Assembly (NCBI GenBank): GCA_964424035.1
Contig: CAYRHB010000022.1
Coordinates: 1 to 34,771 of the forward strand
Direction of reading: 5' to 3'
Origin: Leptolinea sp964424035
Lineage (GTDB): Bacteria > Chloroflexota > Anaerolineae > Anaerolineales > Anaerolineaceae
Length of the DNA stretch: 34,771 nt
Shown in pieces: positions 1-7,896 of the stretch. Both the position numbers and the translations under genes were made by a program. How positions within the stretch are numbered: the first letter of the stretch is position 1; every line of letters begins with the position of its first letter. The notes below the pieces were generated by a model. The model had not been told where the DNA came from and ran no database searches. It saw only the letters and a list, made by a program, of their open reading frames with translations.

Positions 1-989
1 ATAAAGTTGGCGCGATGATCGTTCTGTGTTTTTCAGTCTATGGTGTTGGGGTAGGCGATCTGTTTAAGTTCGTCGAACTGTTGTCAGAAAGTGAAGTGGA
101 TTATCTTGTCACCCGCTATGGTGAAGAATACCAGGTGTCCAGGGAAGTCCTTAAAACAAAAACTTTCACAACCCTGAGGGAAGCCGCCCGCCTTGAGATC
201 GGTATGCGGGCTTTCCTTGAGGCTGGAAATTTCAAGGCTTTTACCACCACATTTGAAGACCTTCACGGGATAAATCAGCTTCCCGGCCTTGCCTGCCAGC
301 GTTTGATGAATGATGGTTATGGTTTTGGCGCAGAGGGTGACTGGAAAACATCTGCCCTGGTTCGGACTATGAAAGTCATGGGCGCCGGGCTCGAAAACGG
401 TGGAACGTCGTTCATGGAAGATTACACCTANNNNNNNNNNATGAGCAGTGGTCTGCCCGGCGGGGTGAGTTTTATGGAAGATTACACCTACCATATGCCG
501 CAAAAAGGCACCGCCTGCGTTCTGGGTGCCCATATGCTGGAAGTCTGCCCTTCCATTGCCAGTGACCGACCGTCATTACAGGTATTCCCGCTTTCGATCG
601 GCGGCAAAGCTGATCCGGCACGCCTGTTATTTAACACAAAGACCGGACCGGCATTGAATGCCAGTTTGATCGATATGGGGAATCGATTCCGGCTCATCGT
701 CAACGAAGTGGATGTGGTACCGATCGAAAAACCCATGCCGAACCTTCCTGTGGCTCAGGCTTTGTGGGTTCCAAAGCCCAACCTGAAAGTCGCGGCGGCC
801 GCCTGGATCTACGCGGGTGGCGCGCATCACACCGGTTTCAGCCAGGTTGTGTCCAGTGAAATGTTGCAAAATTTTGCCGAGAGGGCTGATATTGAATGCC
901 TGATGATCGACGATAAAACCGATCTGATGGAGTTCAAAAAAGAACTGCGTTTCAACCATTTGTACTATTCCCTCGCGCGGGGAATCTGA
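1..989 (+). CDS. araA: L-arabinose isomerase, C-terminal part (5' truncated, crosses scaffold gap)
   Basis: Converts L-arabinose to L-ribulose in the cytoplasm, the first step of arabinose use. The frame is already open at base 3 and the first ATG (15) is internal; roughly the first 190-200 residues of a ~500-aa AraA lie outside the window. Family active-site motifs are readable: GEGDWKT-like (AEGDWKT, Glu306 region of E. coli AraA), SFMEDYTY (Glu333), GAHMLEVCPS (His350) and GGAHHT (His450). Ten Ns at 431-440 interrupt the gene, and the SFMEDYTY motif occurs once before and once after the gap, so the joined protein has an artificial duplicated segment. The downstream sugar-binding protein starts 70 bp later on the same strand, so isomerase and pentose importer probably form one operon. 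Family assignment is secure; the exact sequence around the gap is not. Confidence 0.93.
   Translation, partial: KVGAMIVLCFSVYGVGVGDLFKFVELLSESEVDYLVTRYGEEYQVSREVLKTKTFTTLREAARLEIGMRAFLEAGNFKAFTTTFEDLHGINQLPGLACQRLMNDGYGFGAEGDWKTSALVRTMKVMGAGLENGGTSFMEDYTXXXXMSSGLPGGVSFMEDYTYHMPQKGTACVLGAHMLEVCPSIASDRPSLQVFPLSIGGKADPARLLFNTKTGPALNASLIDMGNRFRLIVNEVDVVPIEKPMPNLPVAQALWVPKPNLKVAAAAWIYAGGAHHTGFSQVVSSEMLQNFAERADIECLMIDDKTDLMEFKKELRFNHLYYSLARGI
431..440. other. Scaffold gap (10 N) inside araA
   Basis: Ten ambiguous bases. The 17 bases just before the gap, atggaagattacaccta, recur at about 474-490 after it. The bases preceding the repeat differ between the two copies and encode GAGLENGGTSF before and SSGLPGGVSF after. 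The gap therefore joins two overlapping but non-identical araA ends rather than missing sequence of known length. Confidence 0.97.
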
Positions 990-1059
990 TCAGGTAAGGT
1001 TTCTGGCTACGGAAGGCCAGTTTCCAAAAACGAAGGAAAATTGTAAAGGAGAAAGAGTA

Positions 1060-2148
1060 ATGAAGAAAACATCAATGCTTTTGATCACCGTTCTCATGCT
1101 GGTTTCTGTATTCACCAGCGCCGCCAACTTTGCCCCCGCACCTGCGGCAGTTGACACCAAGGGCATGTTGGTCGGCATTTCCATGCCCACCAAATCATCC
1201 GAACGCTGGATTTCTGATGGTGAGAGCATGGTCAAAGCTTTCGAAGCAATGGGTTACAAAACTGACCTGCAGTTCGCTGAAGATGACATCCCCAATCAGG
1301 TCGCCCAGATCGAAAACATGGTTACCAAAGGTGCCAAAGTCCTGATCATTGCCGCCATTGATGGCAGCACCCTCTCAGATGTTCTGGCGAAAGCCAAAGA
1401 GAATGGTGTCCTGGTTATGGCCTATGACCGCCTGATCACCAAAACCAAGGATGTTGATTACTACGCAACCTTCGACAACTTCGGTGTCGGCGTCATCCAG
1501 GGCTCCCAGATCATCGAAGCCCTTGGTTTGGAAGATGGTAAAGGCCCCTTCAACATCGAACTGTTCGGCGGCTCCCCCGATGACACCAATGCCTTCTACT
1601 TCTATGACGGCGCCATGTCAGTACTGCAGCCCTACATCGACAAAGGCAAACTGGTTGTTGTCTCCGGCCAGATGGGTATGGACAAAGTCTCCACCCTTCG
1701 CTGGGACGGTGCTGTTGCCCAGGCTCGCATGGACAACCTGTTGAGTGCCAATTACACCGACAAACGCGTTGACGCTGTTCTGTCTCCGTACGATGGCCTC
1801 TCCCGCGGTATCATCTCCTCCCTGAAGGGTGTTGGATACGGCACAAAAGACCAGCCGTGGCCTGTGGTTACCGGTCAGGATGCCGAAGTTGCTTCCATCA
1901 AAGCCATGATCGCCGGCGAACAGGCTTACACAGTCTTCAAAGATACCCGCGAACTGGCCAAACAGACAGCCAAGATGGTCGATGCCGCCCTCAAGGGTGA
2001 AGAAGTTGAGATCAATGACACCAAAACCGCCGACAACGATGTCAAGATCGTTCCTTCTTACCTGCTTATTCCCATCAGCATCGATATCAAGAACTACGAA
2101 AAAGAATTGATTGACAGCGGCTACCTGAAAGCTGAAGATCTCAAGTAA
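1060..2148 (+). CDS. chvE: ChvE-like multiple-sugar-binding protein of an ABC importer
   Basis: A 362-aa extracytoplasmic sugar-binding protein (periplasmic-binding-protein type 1, ChvE/xylose-binding group) that would deliver pentoses or hexoses to the GguA/GguB transporter encoded next. A Sec-type signal is visible at residues 1-22 (MKK start, hydrophobic core, TSA). The mature part has the ChvE-like stretches GISMPTKSSERW, FAEDDIPNQVAQIENM, AYDRLI, LFGGSPDDTNA and PVVTGQDAE. The start is fixed by AAAGGAG at 1045-1051, 8 nt upstream of ATG. No lipobox cysteine follows the signal, although lipid anchoring is usual for binding proteins of single-membrane bacteria. Arabinose is the likeliest ligand because araA lies upstream, but ChvE homologues accept several sugars, so substrate is inference. 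Confidence 0.9.
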   Translation: MKKTSMLLITVLMLVSVFTSAANFAPAPAAVDTKGMLVGISMPTKSSERWISDGESMVKAFEAMGYKTDLQFAEDDIPNQVAQIENMVTKGAKVLIIAAIDGSTLSDVLAKAKENGVLVMAYDRLITKTKDVDYYATFDNFGVGVIQGSQIIEALGLEDGKGPFNIELFGGSPDDTNAFYFYDGAMSVLQPYIDKGKLVVVSGQMGMDKVSTLRWDGAVAQARMDNLLSANYTDKRVDAVLSPYDGLSRGIISSLKGVGYGTKDQPWPVVTGQDAEVASIKAMIAGEQAYTVFKDTRELAKQTAKMVDAALKGEEVEINDTKTADNDVKIVPSYLLIPISIDIKNYEKELIDSGYLKAEDLK

Positions 2149-2161
2149 TCCTTTTCCTTGC

Positions 2162-2196
2162 CGAGTGGAGGGGTCAAACCCTCCACTCGCTTTTTT
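2162..2196 (+). terminator. Rho-independent terminator/attenuator after chvE
   Basis: An 11-bp perfect stem (CGAGTGGAGGG at 2162-2172 with its complement at 2179-2189), a 6-nt loop, then a T6 run at 2191-2196. It lies 13 bp after the chvE stop and before gguA on the same strand. Such a hairpin between binding-protein and membrane-component genes typically keeps the binding protein in excess, with partial read-through to the ATPase and permease. Confidence 0.88.
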
Positions 2197-2290
2197 CAAA
2201 ATGCATTTTGTTGTATAGTTGTTTGAAATGCCTCACGGTAATTTTTTTGTTTTTCAGAAATCTTTACGAATGATTTAAGGATGGGTCAAA

Positions 2291-3832
2291 ATGTCTGACG
2301 TCATTTTGGAAATGCGGAATATCACAAAGACATACCCCGGCGTAAAGGCTCTGGACAATGTAAATTTCAGCGTTGAACGAGGCGGGATCCATGCCCTGGT
2401 TGGTGAGAACGGGGCTGGGAAATCAACGTTGATGAAAGTTCTGAGCGGTGTTATTCCTCATGGCGATTATACGGGTGAAATTATCTTTGAAGGCAAAGAG
2501 TGCCGTTTCAGTGATATCAAGCACAGCGAAGATGTCGGCATTGTTATCATTCATCAGGAACTTGCGCTGATCCCCTTTTTATCCATTGCAGAGAATATTT
2601 TCCTGGGGAATGAATGTGAAAATAATGGTGTGATCAACTGGCGCGAATCATTTTTACGCACCAGGGAATTACTTAAAAAAGTCGGATTAAAAGAATCACC
2701 TGAAACACTTGTTACGAATATTGGTGTTGGCAAGCAACAACTGGTGGAAATTGCCAAAGCACTATCCAAAAAAGTTAAATTGCTAATTCTGGATGAGCCT
2801 ACAGCCAGTCTGAACGAAAATGACAGCGAGGCACTCCTTCAATTGCTTCTTGAATTAAAAAAGCAGGGAATTACATCGATCTTGATTTCACATAAGATCG
2901 GAGAGGTTTCTAAAGTGGCTGATGTCATCACCATTTTGCGTGATGGTGCCACCATTGAAACCCTTGATGCCCGTAAGGACCAAATTACAGAAGACCGCAT
3001 CATCCGCGGTATGGTAGGCCGTGATCTCACGCATCGGTTCCCCCCCCGGGAACCGAAAATTGGCGATAAGATCTTTGAAGTCTCTGATTGGAACGTCTAC
3101 CATCCGATCCATGATGACCGAAAAGTGGTAAACAATGTCAATTTCACCGTCCATCGGGGAGAAGTTATTGGCCTGTATGGGCTGATGGGTTCCGGACGGA
3201 CCGAACTGGCCATGAGCATCTTTGGCCGCGCATATGGACGCCATATCACGGGAAAAGCCAGGAAGGATGGAAAGGAAATTGATATTTCAAGCATCACCAA
3301 GGCCATCAAGAATGGGGTTACCTATGCAACAGAAGACCGGAAGACATATGGTCTGGTGTTGATCCAGGATATCAAGAATAATATTACGCTGGCCAATCTG
3401 GAAGATGTGGCGGATGGCGCGGTGATCTATAATCGGAGCGAATTGCGGGAAACCATGGATTTCCGCGGCAAGCTGAATATCAAATGTTCCAGCATCCAAC
3501 AAAAAACATTGAATTTGTCCGGCGGAAATCAGCAGAAAGTTGTTTTAAGTAAATGGTTGTTTGCCAATCCAGAGATACTCTTCCTGGATGAACCAACACG
3601 GGGCATTGATGTCGGAGCGAAGTATGAGATCTACACCATCATCAATCAACTGGCGGGTGAAGGCAAAGCTGTTATTCTGATCTCTTCAGAATTGCCGGAG
3701 ATCCTGGGGGTTTGTGACCGGATCTACATCATGAACGAAGGGAAAATTGTTGGAGAAATGAACGCCCGAGAGGCGACGCAGGAAAAAATCATGAAATGCA
3801 TCATGTCAGATCAAGAGGTGATGGTTAAATGA
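2291..3832 (+). CDS. gguA: Sugar ABC transporter ATP-binding protein, GguA-like (two ABC domains)
   Basis: A 513-aa cytoplasmic ATPase powering sugar import with GguB and the ChvE-like protein. The first ABC domain has an intact Walker A, GENGAGKST (residues 38-46), signature-region VGKQQLVEIAKAL and Walker B LLILDEPTAS (about 163-172). The second domain has GLMGSGRTEL in place of Walker A (Lys replaced by Arg, as usual in the RbsA/AraG/XylG/MmsA group), the signature LSGGNQQK near 409-416 and ILFLDEPTRG near 429-438. The length matches the family (about 500-515 aa). AAGGATG just upstream of ATG is a plausible ribosome site. The stop overlaps the gguB start by 4 nt, implying translational coupling. 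Confidence 0.93.
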   Translation: MSDVILEMRNITKTYPGVKALDNVNFSVERGGIHALVGENGAGKSTLMKVLSGVIPHGDYTGEIIFEGKECRFSDIKHSEDVGIVIIHQELALIPFLSIAENIFLGNECENNGVINWRESFLRTRELLKKVGLKESPETLVTNIGVGKQQLVEIAKALSKKVKLLILDEPTASLNENDSEALLQLLLELKKQGITSILISHKIGEVSKVADVITILRDGATIETLDARKDQITEDRIIRGMVGRDLTHRFPPREPKIGDKIFEVSDWNVYHPIHDDRKVVNNVNFTVHRGEVIGLYGLMGSGRTELAMSIFGRAYGRHITGKARKDGKEIDISSITKAIKNGVTYATEDRKTYGLVLIQDIKNNITLANLEDVADGAVIYNRSELRETMDFRGKLNIKCSSIQQKTLNLSGGNQQKVVLSKWLFANPEILFLDEPTRGIDVGAKYEIYTIINQLAGEGKAVILISSELPEILGVCDRIYIMNEGKIVGEMNAREATQEKIMKCIMSDQEVMVK

Positions 3833-5053
3833 ATACCTTAAAGGATATGTTTAAGAACAATATTCGCTCATACGGCATGCTGATTGCCCTGGTCGTCATT
3901 ATGGCGTTCTTCCAGATTTTGACCGAAGGCACGTTGTTCAAACCGGTGAACCTGACCAATCTGTTGCTGCAAAACAGCTACATCATCATTATGGCTATCG
4001 GTATGCTGTTGATCATCATTACCGGCTGGATCGACCTGTCTGTAGGACGTGTGGCTGGTTTTGTGGGAGCTGTCGCGGCAGTCCTGTTGGTTCAATACAA
4101 TGTCAATGTTTACCTTACCATGCTGATTTCCCTTTTCGTGGGCGCCTTGATCGGAGCCATGCAGGGATACTGGGTGGCATATCAGAAGATCCCGCCTTTC
4201 ATTGTTACTCTGGCTGGTATGTTGATCTTCCGCGGGTTGACTCTGGCATTGTTGAATGGGAAATCTGTTGGACCTTTCCCCACTGAATTTCAGCAACTGG
4301 CATCCGGATTTATTCCGGATGTGTTCAACTTTGAAGGATTTCATGTCACCAGTGTGGTACTGGGAGCGATCGGTTCAATCATCCTGATCTATCTGGATAT
4401 TCGCAACCGCAAGAACAACTTGAAATATGAATTTGAAGTGGCACCCATGCCATTATTTGTTGCCAAGAATGTTGTGGTTACGGCAGCCATTATGGGATTG
4501 TGCTGGCTGATGGNNNNNNNNNNTCAAAAAATTTTTTGTTTACGGCCCCAATTTTTGTTTTTTGTTGGTTTTTTGTTTCAATAAAGGTATTACCAAATTG
4601 TTTATGTTGATGCTTCTTCTGATCATCATCTACACATTTGTTACAGACCAGACAGTCCTTGGCCGCCGCATCTATGCCATGGGCGGCAATGAGAAAGCTG
4701 CCCGCCTTTCCGGTGTTAACACTCCCAGACTTCTGTTCTCGGTTTTCGTGAATATGGGTGTTCTTTCAGCCATCGCCGGTATGGTTTACGCGGCGCGGTT
4801 GAATTCTGCCACACCCAAAGCCGGCGACGGTATGGAGCTTGACGTGATCGCGGCCTGTTATATCGGTGGCGCCTCGGCCAGCGGTGGTATCGGTACCGTG
4901 GTTGGAGCCATCATCGGCGCCTTCATCATGGGTGTCTTGAACAATGGTATGTCCATCATGGGCATCAACATTGACTGGCAGCAGGTGATCAAAGGTCTGG
5001 TGCTTTTGTTTGCCGTGTTCTTTGATGTCTATAACAAGAACAAGAACGGGTAG
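3829..5053 (+). CDS. gguB: Sugar ABC transporter permease, GguB-like, interrupted by a scaffold gap
   Basis: Polytopic inner-membrane permease of the MmsB/XylH/GguB group. The N-terminal part (3829-4513) has the hydrophobic segments and PPFIVTLAGMLIFRGLTLAL; the C-terminal part has GRRIYAMGGNEKAARLSG, LNSATPKAGDGMELDVIAA, YIGGASASGGIGTVVGA and the end motif DWQQVIKGLVLL...DVYNKNK typical of GguB. Ten Ns at 4514-4523 separate the halves and put them in different frames, so the gap length is arbitrary. About 55 bases after the gap are rich in T and A runs and do not match the expected family sequence, while NKGI (about 4580) fits the expected YKGIPN position. I read this as one intact ~400-aa gene with a damaged assembly rather than a real pseudogene. 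Confidence 0.87.
4514..4523. other. Scaffold gap (10 N) inside gguB
   Basis: Ten Ns, followed by a homopolymer-rich stretch (4524 to about 4575) with repeated T5-T6 runs that looks like a low-quality contig end. The upstream reading frame does not continue in phase across it. Confidence 0.97.
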
Positions 5054-5083
5054 TTAAAAGCCATATTTTTCCAAGCCGTATCG

Positions 5084-5111
5084 ATGGCCGGAGCAACCTC
5101 CGGCCATTTTT
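5084..5111 (+). terminator. Rho-independent terminator of the sugar-import operon
   Basis: A perfect 10-bp stem, ATGGCCGGAG (5084-5093) with CTCCGGCCAT (5098-5107), a 4-nt CAAC loop and a T run to 5111. It lies about 30 bp after the gguB stop and closes the araA-chvE-gguAB unit. Confidence 0.9.
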
Positions 5112-5154
5112 ATATTCCGATGTGTGAGATCGTATAATATCTTCGGGAATTGAA

Positions 5155-5721
5155 ATGAACAGAGAAACACTGACGATAGTCGACAGAAATGACATTTCAC
5201 GCGATCGTACCTTCATTGGACAGTCGATTCTGGGCGTGTTTCTTTTGATCATCGCCATATGTTTGATCCTCTATTTCGGACGCACCCACCGGTTGATATG
5301 CGACAGGCTGGAAAACGGATCGGTGGTTTGTTCAGGGCGGGTATATTTTCTGAACAACGTTGCGATAAACAAAGCGGAAATTGCCCAACATATTGAAAAC
5401 GTGCAGAGGGAGACCTCCTGCCAGACCAACAGCCAGACCCTCGATTATCGCTGTTATCAGAACACGGTTGACATTATTGGAAAGTCCGGAACTATCCATG
5501 TCGGGCAGGATTTTCTGAATGAAAACACCGCTGAGGATTTGTTAAACACAATAAAAATCTTCCTGAAAGATAATGGACAAACTCATGTTGAGATTTCCAG
5601 TTGGAACCGGGCAATACTGCTGGGAGGATTCCTGTTTGTCATTCCCCCGTTCCTTATCTTTGGCATACTCTTCCTTTTCAATCGTTCCGTTTCGCGTTGG
5701 ATTTCAAGATCAGGGGAATAA
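5155..5721 (+). CDS. Two-helix membrane protein with Cys-containing outer domain, function unknown
   Basis: 188 aa. One hydrophobic segment lies near residues 22-44 (ILGVFLLIIAICLILYF) and a second near 145-172 (ILLGGFLFVIPPFLIFGILF). The ~100-residue loop between them carries four cysteines (LIC, VVC, TSC, YRC), suggesting disulfides outside the membrane. From memory, the layout and the opening pattern C-x-R...C resemble small unnamed membrane proteins of cyanobacteria and other bacteria; that is a weak recollection, not a search. The gene is alone on the plus strand, preceded by a terminator and followed by a bidirectional one, so it is probably monocistronic. No strong Shine-Dalgarno sequence precedes ATG 5155, although it begins the open frame well. 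Function is not assignable. Confidence 0.7.
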   Translation: MNRETLTIVDRNDISRDRTFIGQSILGVFLLIIAICLILYFGRTHRLICDRLENGSVVCSGRVYFLNNVAINKAEIAQHIENVQRETSCQTNSQTLDYRCYQNTVDIIGKSGTIHVGQDFLNENTAEDLLNTIKIFLKDNGQTHVEISSWNRAILLGGFLFVIPPFLIFGILFLFNRSVSRWISRSGE

Positions 5722-5746
5722 AAAGACCGGTAAAGAACCGGTCTTT
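5722..5746. terminator. Bidirectional terminator hairpin between convergent genes
   Basis: Stem AAAGACCGGT (5722-5731) with ACCGGTCTTT (5737-5746) and a 5-nt loop, between the stop of the small membrane protein (+) and the stop of the MFS gene (-). Read on the minus strand it is followed by a T5 run, so it fits best as the end of the tetR-CPBP-MFS operon while also serving the plus-strand gene. Confidence 0.8.
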
Positions 5747-5770
5747 CCTGGAATACCATTTTTAGGGATA

Positions 5771-7060
5771 TTACGCCTTTGCAGTGTTATCAACCAGCCC
5801 CGCGCTGAACGCGTTCAGGTCAGGATGGAAAGACATCCAGGCTGTGACCAGCAACACAAGGGTTCCTGAAAGCACGAATAACAAGGTCAGGTCCCATTTT
5901 GATATCACTCCTGCCAGTGCCTGGGATACAGGGACCAGACCGGAACTTGAAAATGTGATCAAGCTCATCATCCGGCCGAGCATATCCTTTGGAGTGCGGG
6001 TCTGGATCCACGTGAAAAGTAGGATGGCAATGTAGCCGTTCCCAAAACCCAGAATCGCAAGCAGGGCGAAATCCACCCAGGTATACAGGATGAAACCTAA
6101 CGCGCCGATGATCAATCCGAAGGACCCGACGACGATGATCACAATGGCTTTCATGGTACCCGCCACGGGGCGGTGAAGCGAGCCGGCCAGCAGGTATCCA
6201 ATCAGGTTCCCACCGGCAAAGGCTGACATCAAAAGGCCAAATGCCGTGGCGCCTTCCGGTAGCCGGGTATCAGCCAGCACGGGGATACCGACCATCAACG
6301 GGCCCATCAGCAGAAAGTTGACCGACATCAGCACAATGAACATCATTCGCATTGGACTATCCGCCCACAGATATTTGACCCCGGCAAGGATGGACGTCCA
6401 GATGGTTTCTTCCATACTGGTATCAGTCTTTCTGTGCGCGGGATTCTCCAGATTCATAGCCCAGAGAGTGATGGCAGAAACAACAAAAGTGAAGGCATCG
6501 ACCGAGAAAGCCAGGACCACACCCATATTGGAGTTGGCAAATCCACCAATCAGAATGCCGGCGATTGTGGGTCCGACAAACCCGGCGAGCTGAGTCACAC
6601 CCATGATGATCGAATTACCGGCTTGCAGGTCATCCTCCCTGACAAGCATGGGAACGATACTGTTCTCGGCGGGAATGGCAAACCCGGCCACAATACCGAA
6701 CGCGAGTCCGAACAGATAGATCATCCAGACCTGTGCCACACCAAGGAAAACCAGAGTCGCCATGATGGCAGTCAGGAAAAACCGGATGATGCTGGCTGTA
6801 AGCATGACAATCCGAGGAGAGAAATGGTCTGTAATAACACCTCCCACCAGCATGAACAAGGCGCGGGGAATACCTTCCAGAGCGAGTACGATGCCCAGAG
6901 CCATGGGGTCATTGGTCAGCTGCAAGATCAGCCAGGGGGTGGCGATCAGCGTGAACTGGTCGCCCAGAAGGGAAGTTGCCGCGCCGGCGAACAACAGGCG
7001 GAAATCACGCAAGGATAAAACTCGGGACATGGGGTTTTGTGGAGAAGCTGGAGTAGTCAT
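5771..7060 (-). CDS. MFS transporter (EntS/DHA3-like exporter)
   Basis: A 429-aa polytopic major-facilitator protein, probably an effluxer of small toxic compounds. The N-terminus has the MFS pattern LRDFRLLFAGAATSLLGDQF (first helix), then GGVITDHFSPRIVML, a motif-A-like loop, and GFAIPAENSIVPMLV, typical of the MFS_3 exporters. Length and about 12 hydrophobic segments fit. Its ATG overlaps the stop of the preceding CPBP protease gene in an ATGA overlap (7057-7060), so the two are translationally coupled, and both lie downstream of a TetR regulator gene. Substrate cannot be told from sequence; a TetR-controlled MFS pump suggests drug or metabolite export. Confidence 0.88.
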   Translation of the reverse strand: MTTPASPQNPMSRVLSLRDFRLLFAGAATSLLGDQFTLIATPWLILQLTNDPMALGIVLALEGIPRALFMLVGGVITDHFSPRIVMLTASIIRFFLTAIMATLVFLGVAQVWMIYLFGLAFGIVAGFAIPAENSIVPMLVREDDLQAGNSIIMGVTQLAGFVGPTIAGILIGGFANSNMGVVLAFSVDAFTFVVSAITLWAMNLENPAHRKTDTSMEETIWTSILAGVKYLWADSPMRMMFIVLMSVNFLLMGPLMVGIPVLADTRLPEGATAFGLLMSAFAGGNLIGYLLAGSLHRPVAGTMKAIVIIVVGSFGLIIGALGFILYTWVDFALLAILGFGNGYIAILLFTWIQTRTPKDMLGRMMSLITFSSSGLVPVSQALAGVISKWDLTLLFVLSGTLVLLVTAWMSFHPDLNAFSAGLVDNTAKA

Positions 7061-7890
7061 TTGATTACCTGTGAATTTCTATTGGGTGTATCGAAGAACA
7101 TGGATCTATTGAGTAGCACAATAATGACCGCAATGATGACAAGAACAAAGGTTTCGATACACTTGGTGGATTGTGTAATATTTAATGCCTCCTGTGACAA
7201 ATTGGTAAAAAAATGAAACAGAATGGCAGCTGTGATACTGTTGTGGTTTGATCGGTAAACCCAGTTGATGATGAATGCCATCGGGACGATCCCGACAAAG
7301 AAGTTCACCGCGTACCAGAGGCTTTGGCTGGCTATTTCATGTTGATATGTACCGGTAATAAGGAAGAGTGGAAGATGCCAGAAAGCCCAGAGAGCACTGA
7401 ACAGTAATGTGGTCTTGAAGTAATTATGATGAGCATTAAGACTGTCCACGCCATAACCGCGCCATCCCAGTTCTTCAAAAGTGGCAGCCAGAATGAGAAC
7501 CAATAGACTGGGAGCCATACCAATCGAGAACGAAAAACCTTCCGCCCACTGCAATTGGGCAGGATCACCACCGGTGAGAATGGAAATCCAGGCGGCGATC
7601 AGAATGGCCACGGGAATGATCAACAGGGCAGGGAAGAAGTTAATCGCATTAAACAGCCGCACATTAAAAATCCGCTCTTTAAAGCTTTTCCATAGCTCAG
7701 ATGATTCTGACCTATAAAGCATCCACAGGGCTGCCCCGAACGGTGCGATCATGCCCGGTATCAAAAAGCTGATAAAAACCGCGTCTCCACCGGGTTGGCT
7801 GCTCACAATAGCGGCAATGCCCCAAAAAACATATGAGACAAGATAGGTGATAGCGAAAAATTGAGAAGGTTTATTTGCATTTATGTTCAT
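7057..7890 (-). CDS. CPBP-family intramembrane glutamic endopeptidase (Abi/CAAX-like)
   Basis: A 277-aa polytopic membrane protein. The CPBP signature is complete: EELGWRG (Glu139-Glu140, Arg144), FWHLP with His172, and FHFFTN with His226, which form the expected catalytic set on neighbouring helices. Family members cleave prenylated or other peptides inside the membrane, and some act in bacteriocin self-immunity. The gene starts 6 bp after the tetR stop and overlaps the MFS gene by 4 nt, so it is the middle gene of a three-gene operon. Its job beside an exporter could be processing or protection against a peptide substrate; that is inference. Confidence 0.9.
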   Translation of the reverse strand: MNINANKPSQFFAITYLVSYVFWGIAAIVSSQPGGDAVFISFLIPGMIAPFGAALWMLYRSESSELWKSFKERIFNVRLFNAINFFPALLIIPVAILIAAWISILTGGDPAQLQWAEGFSFSIGMAPSLLVLILAATFEELGWRGYGVDSLNAHHNYFKTTLLFSALWAFWHLPLFLITGTYQHEIASQSLWYAVNFFVGIVPMAFIINWVYRSNHNSITAAILFHFFTNLSQEALNITQSTKCIETFVLVIIAVIIVLLNRSMFFDTPNRNSQVIK

Positions 7891-7896
7891 GGTGAT

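Noticed and set aside
1618..2199. 193-codon minus-strand frame over chvE and its terminator
   Set aside because: It lies opposite a confidently identified binding protein and runs through the terminator stem; no motif was recognised.
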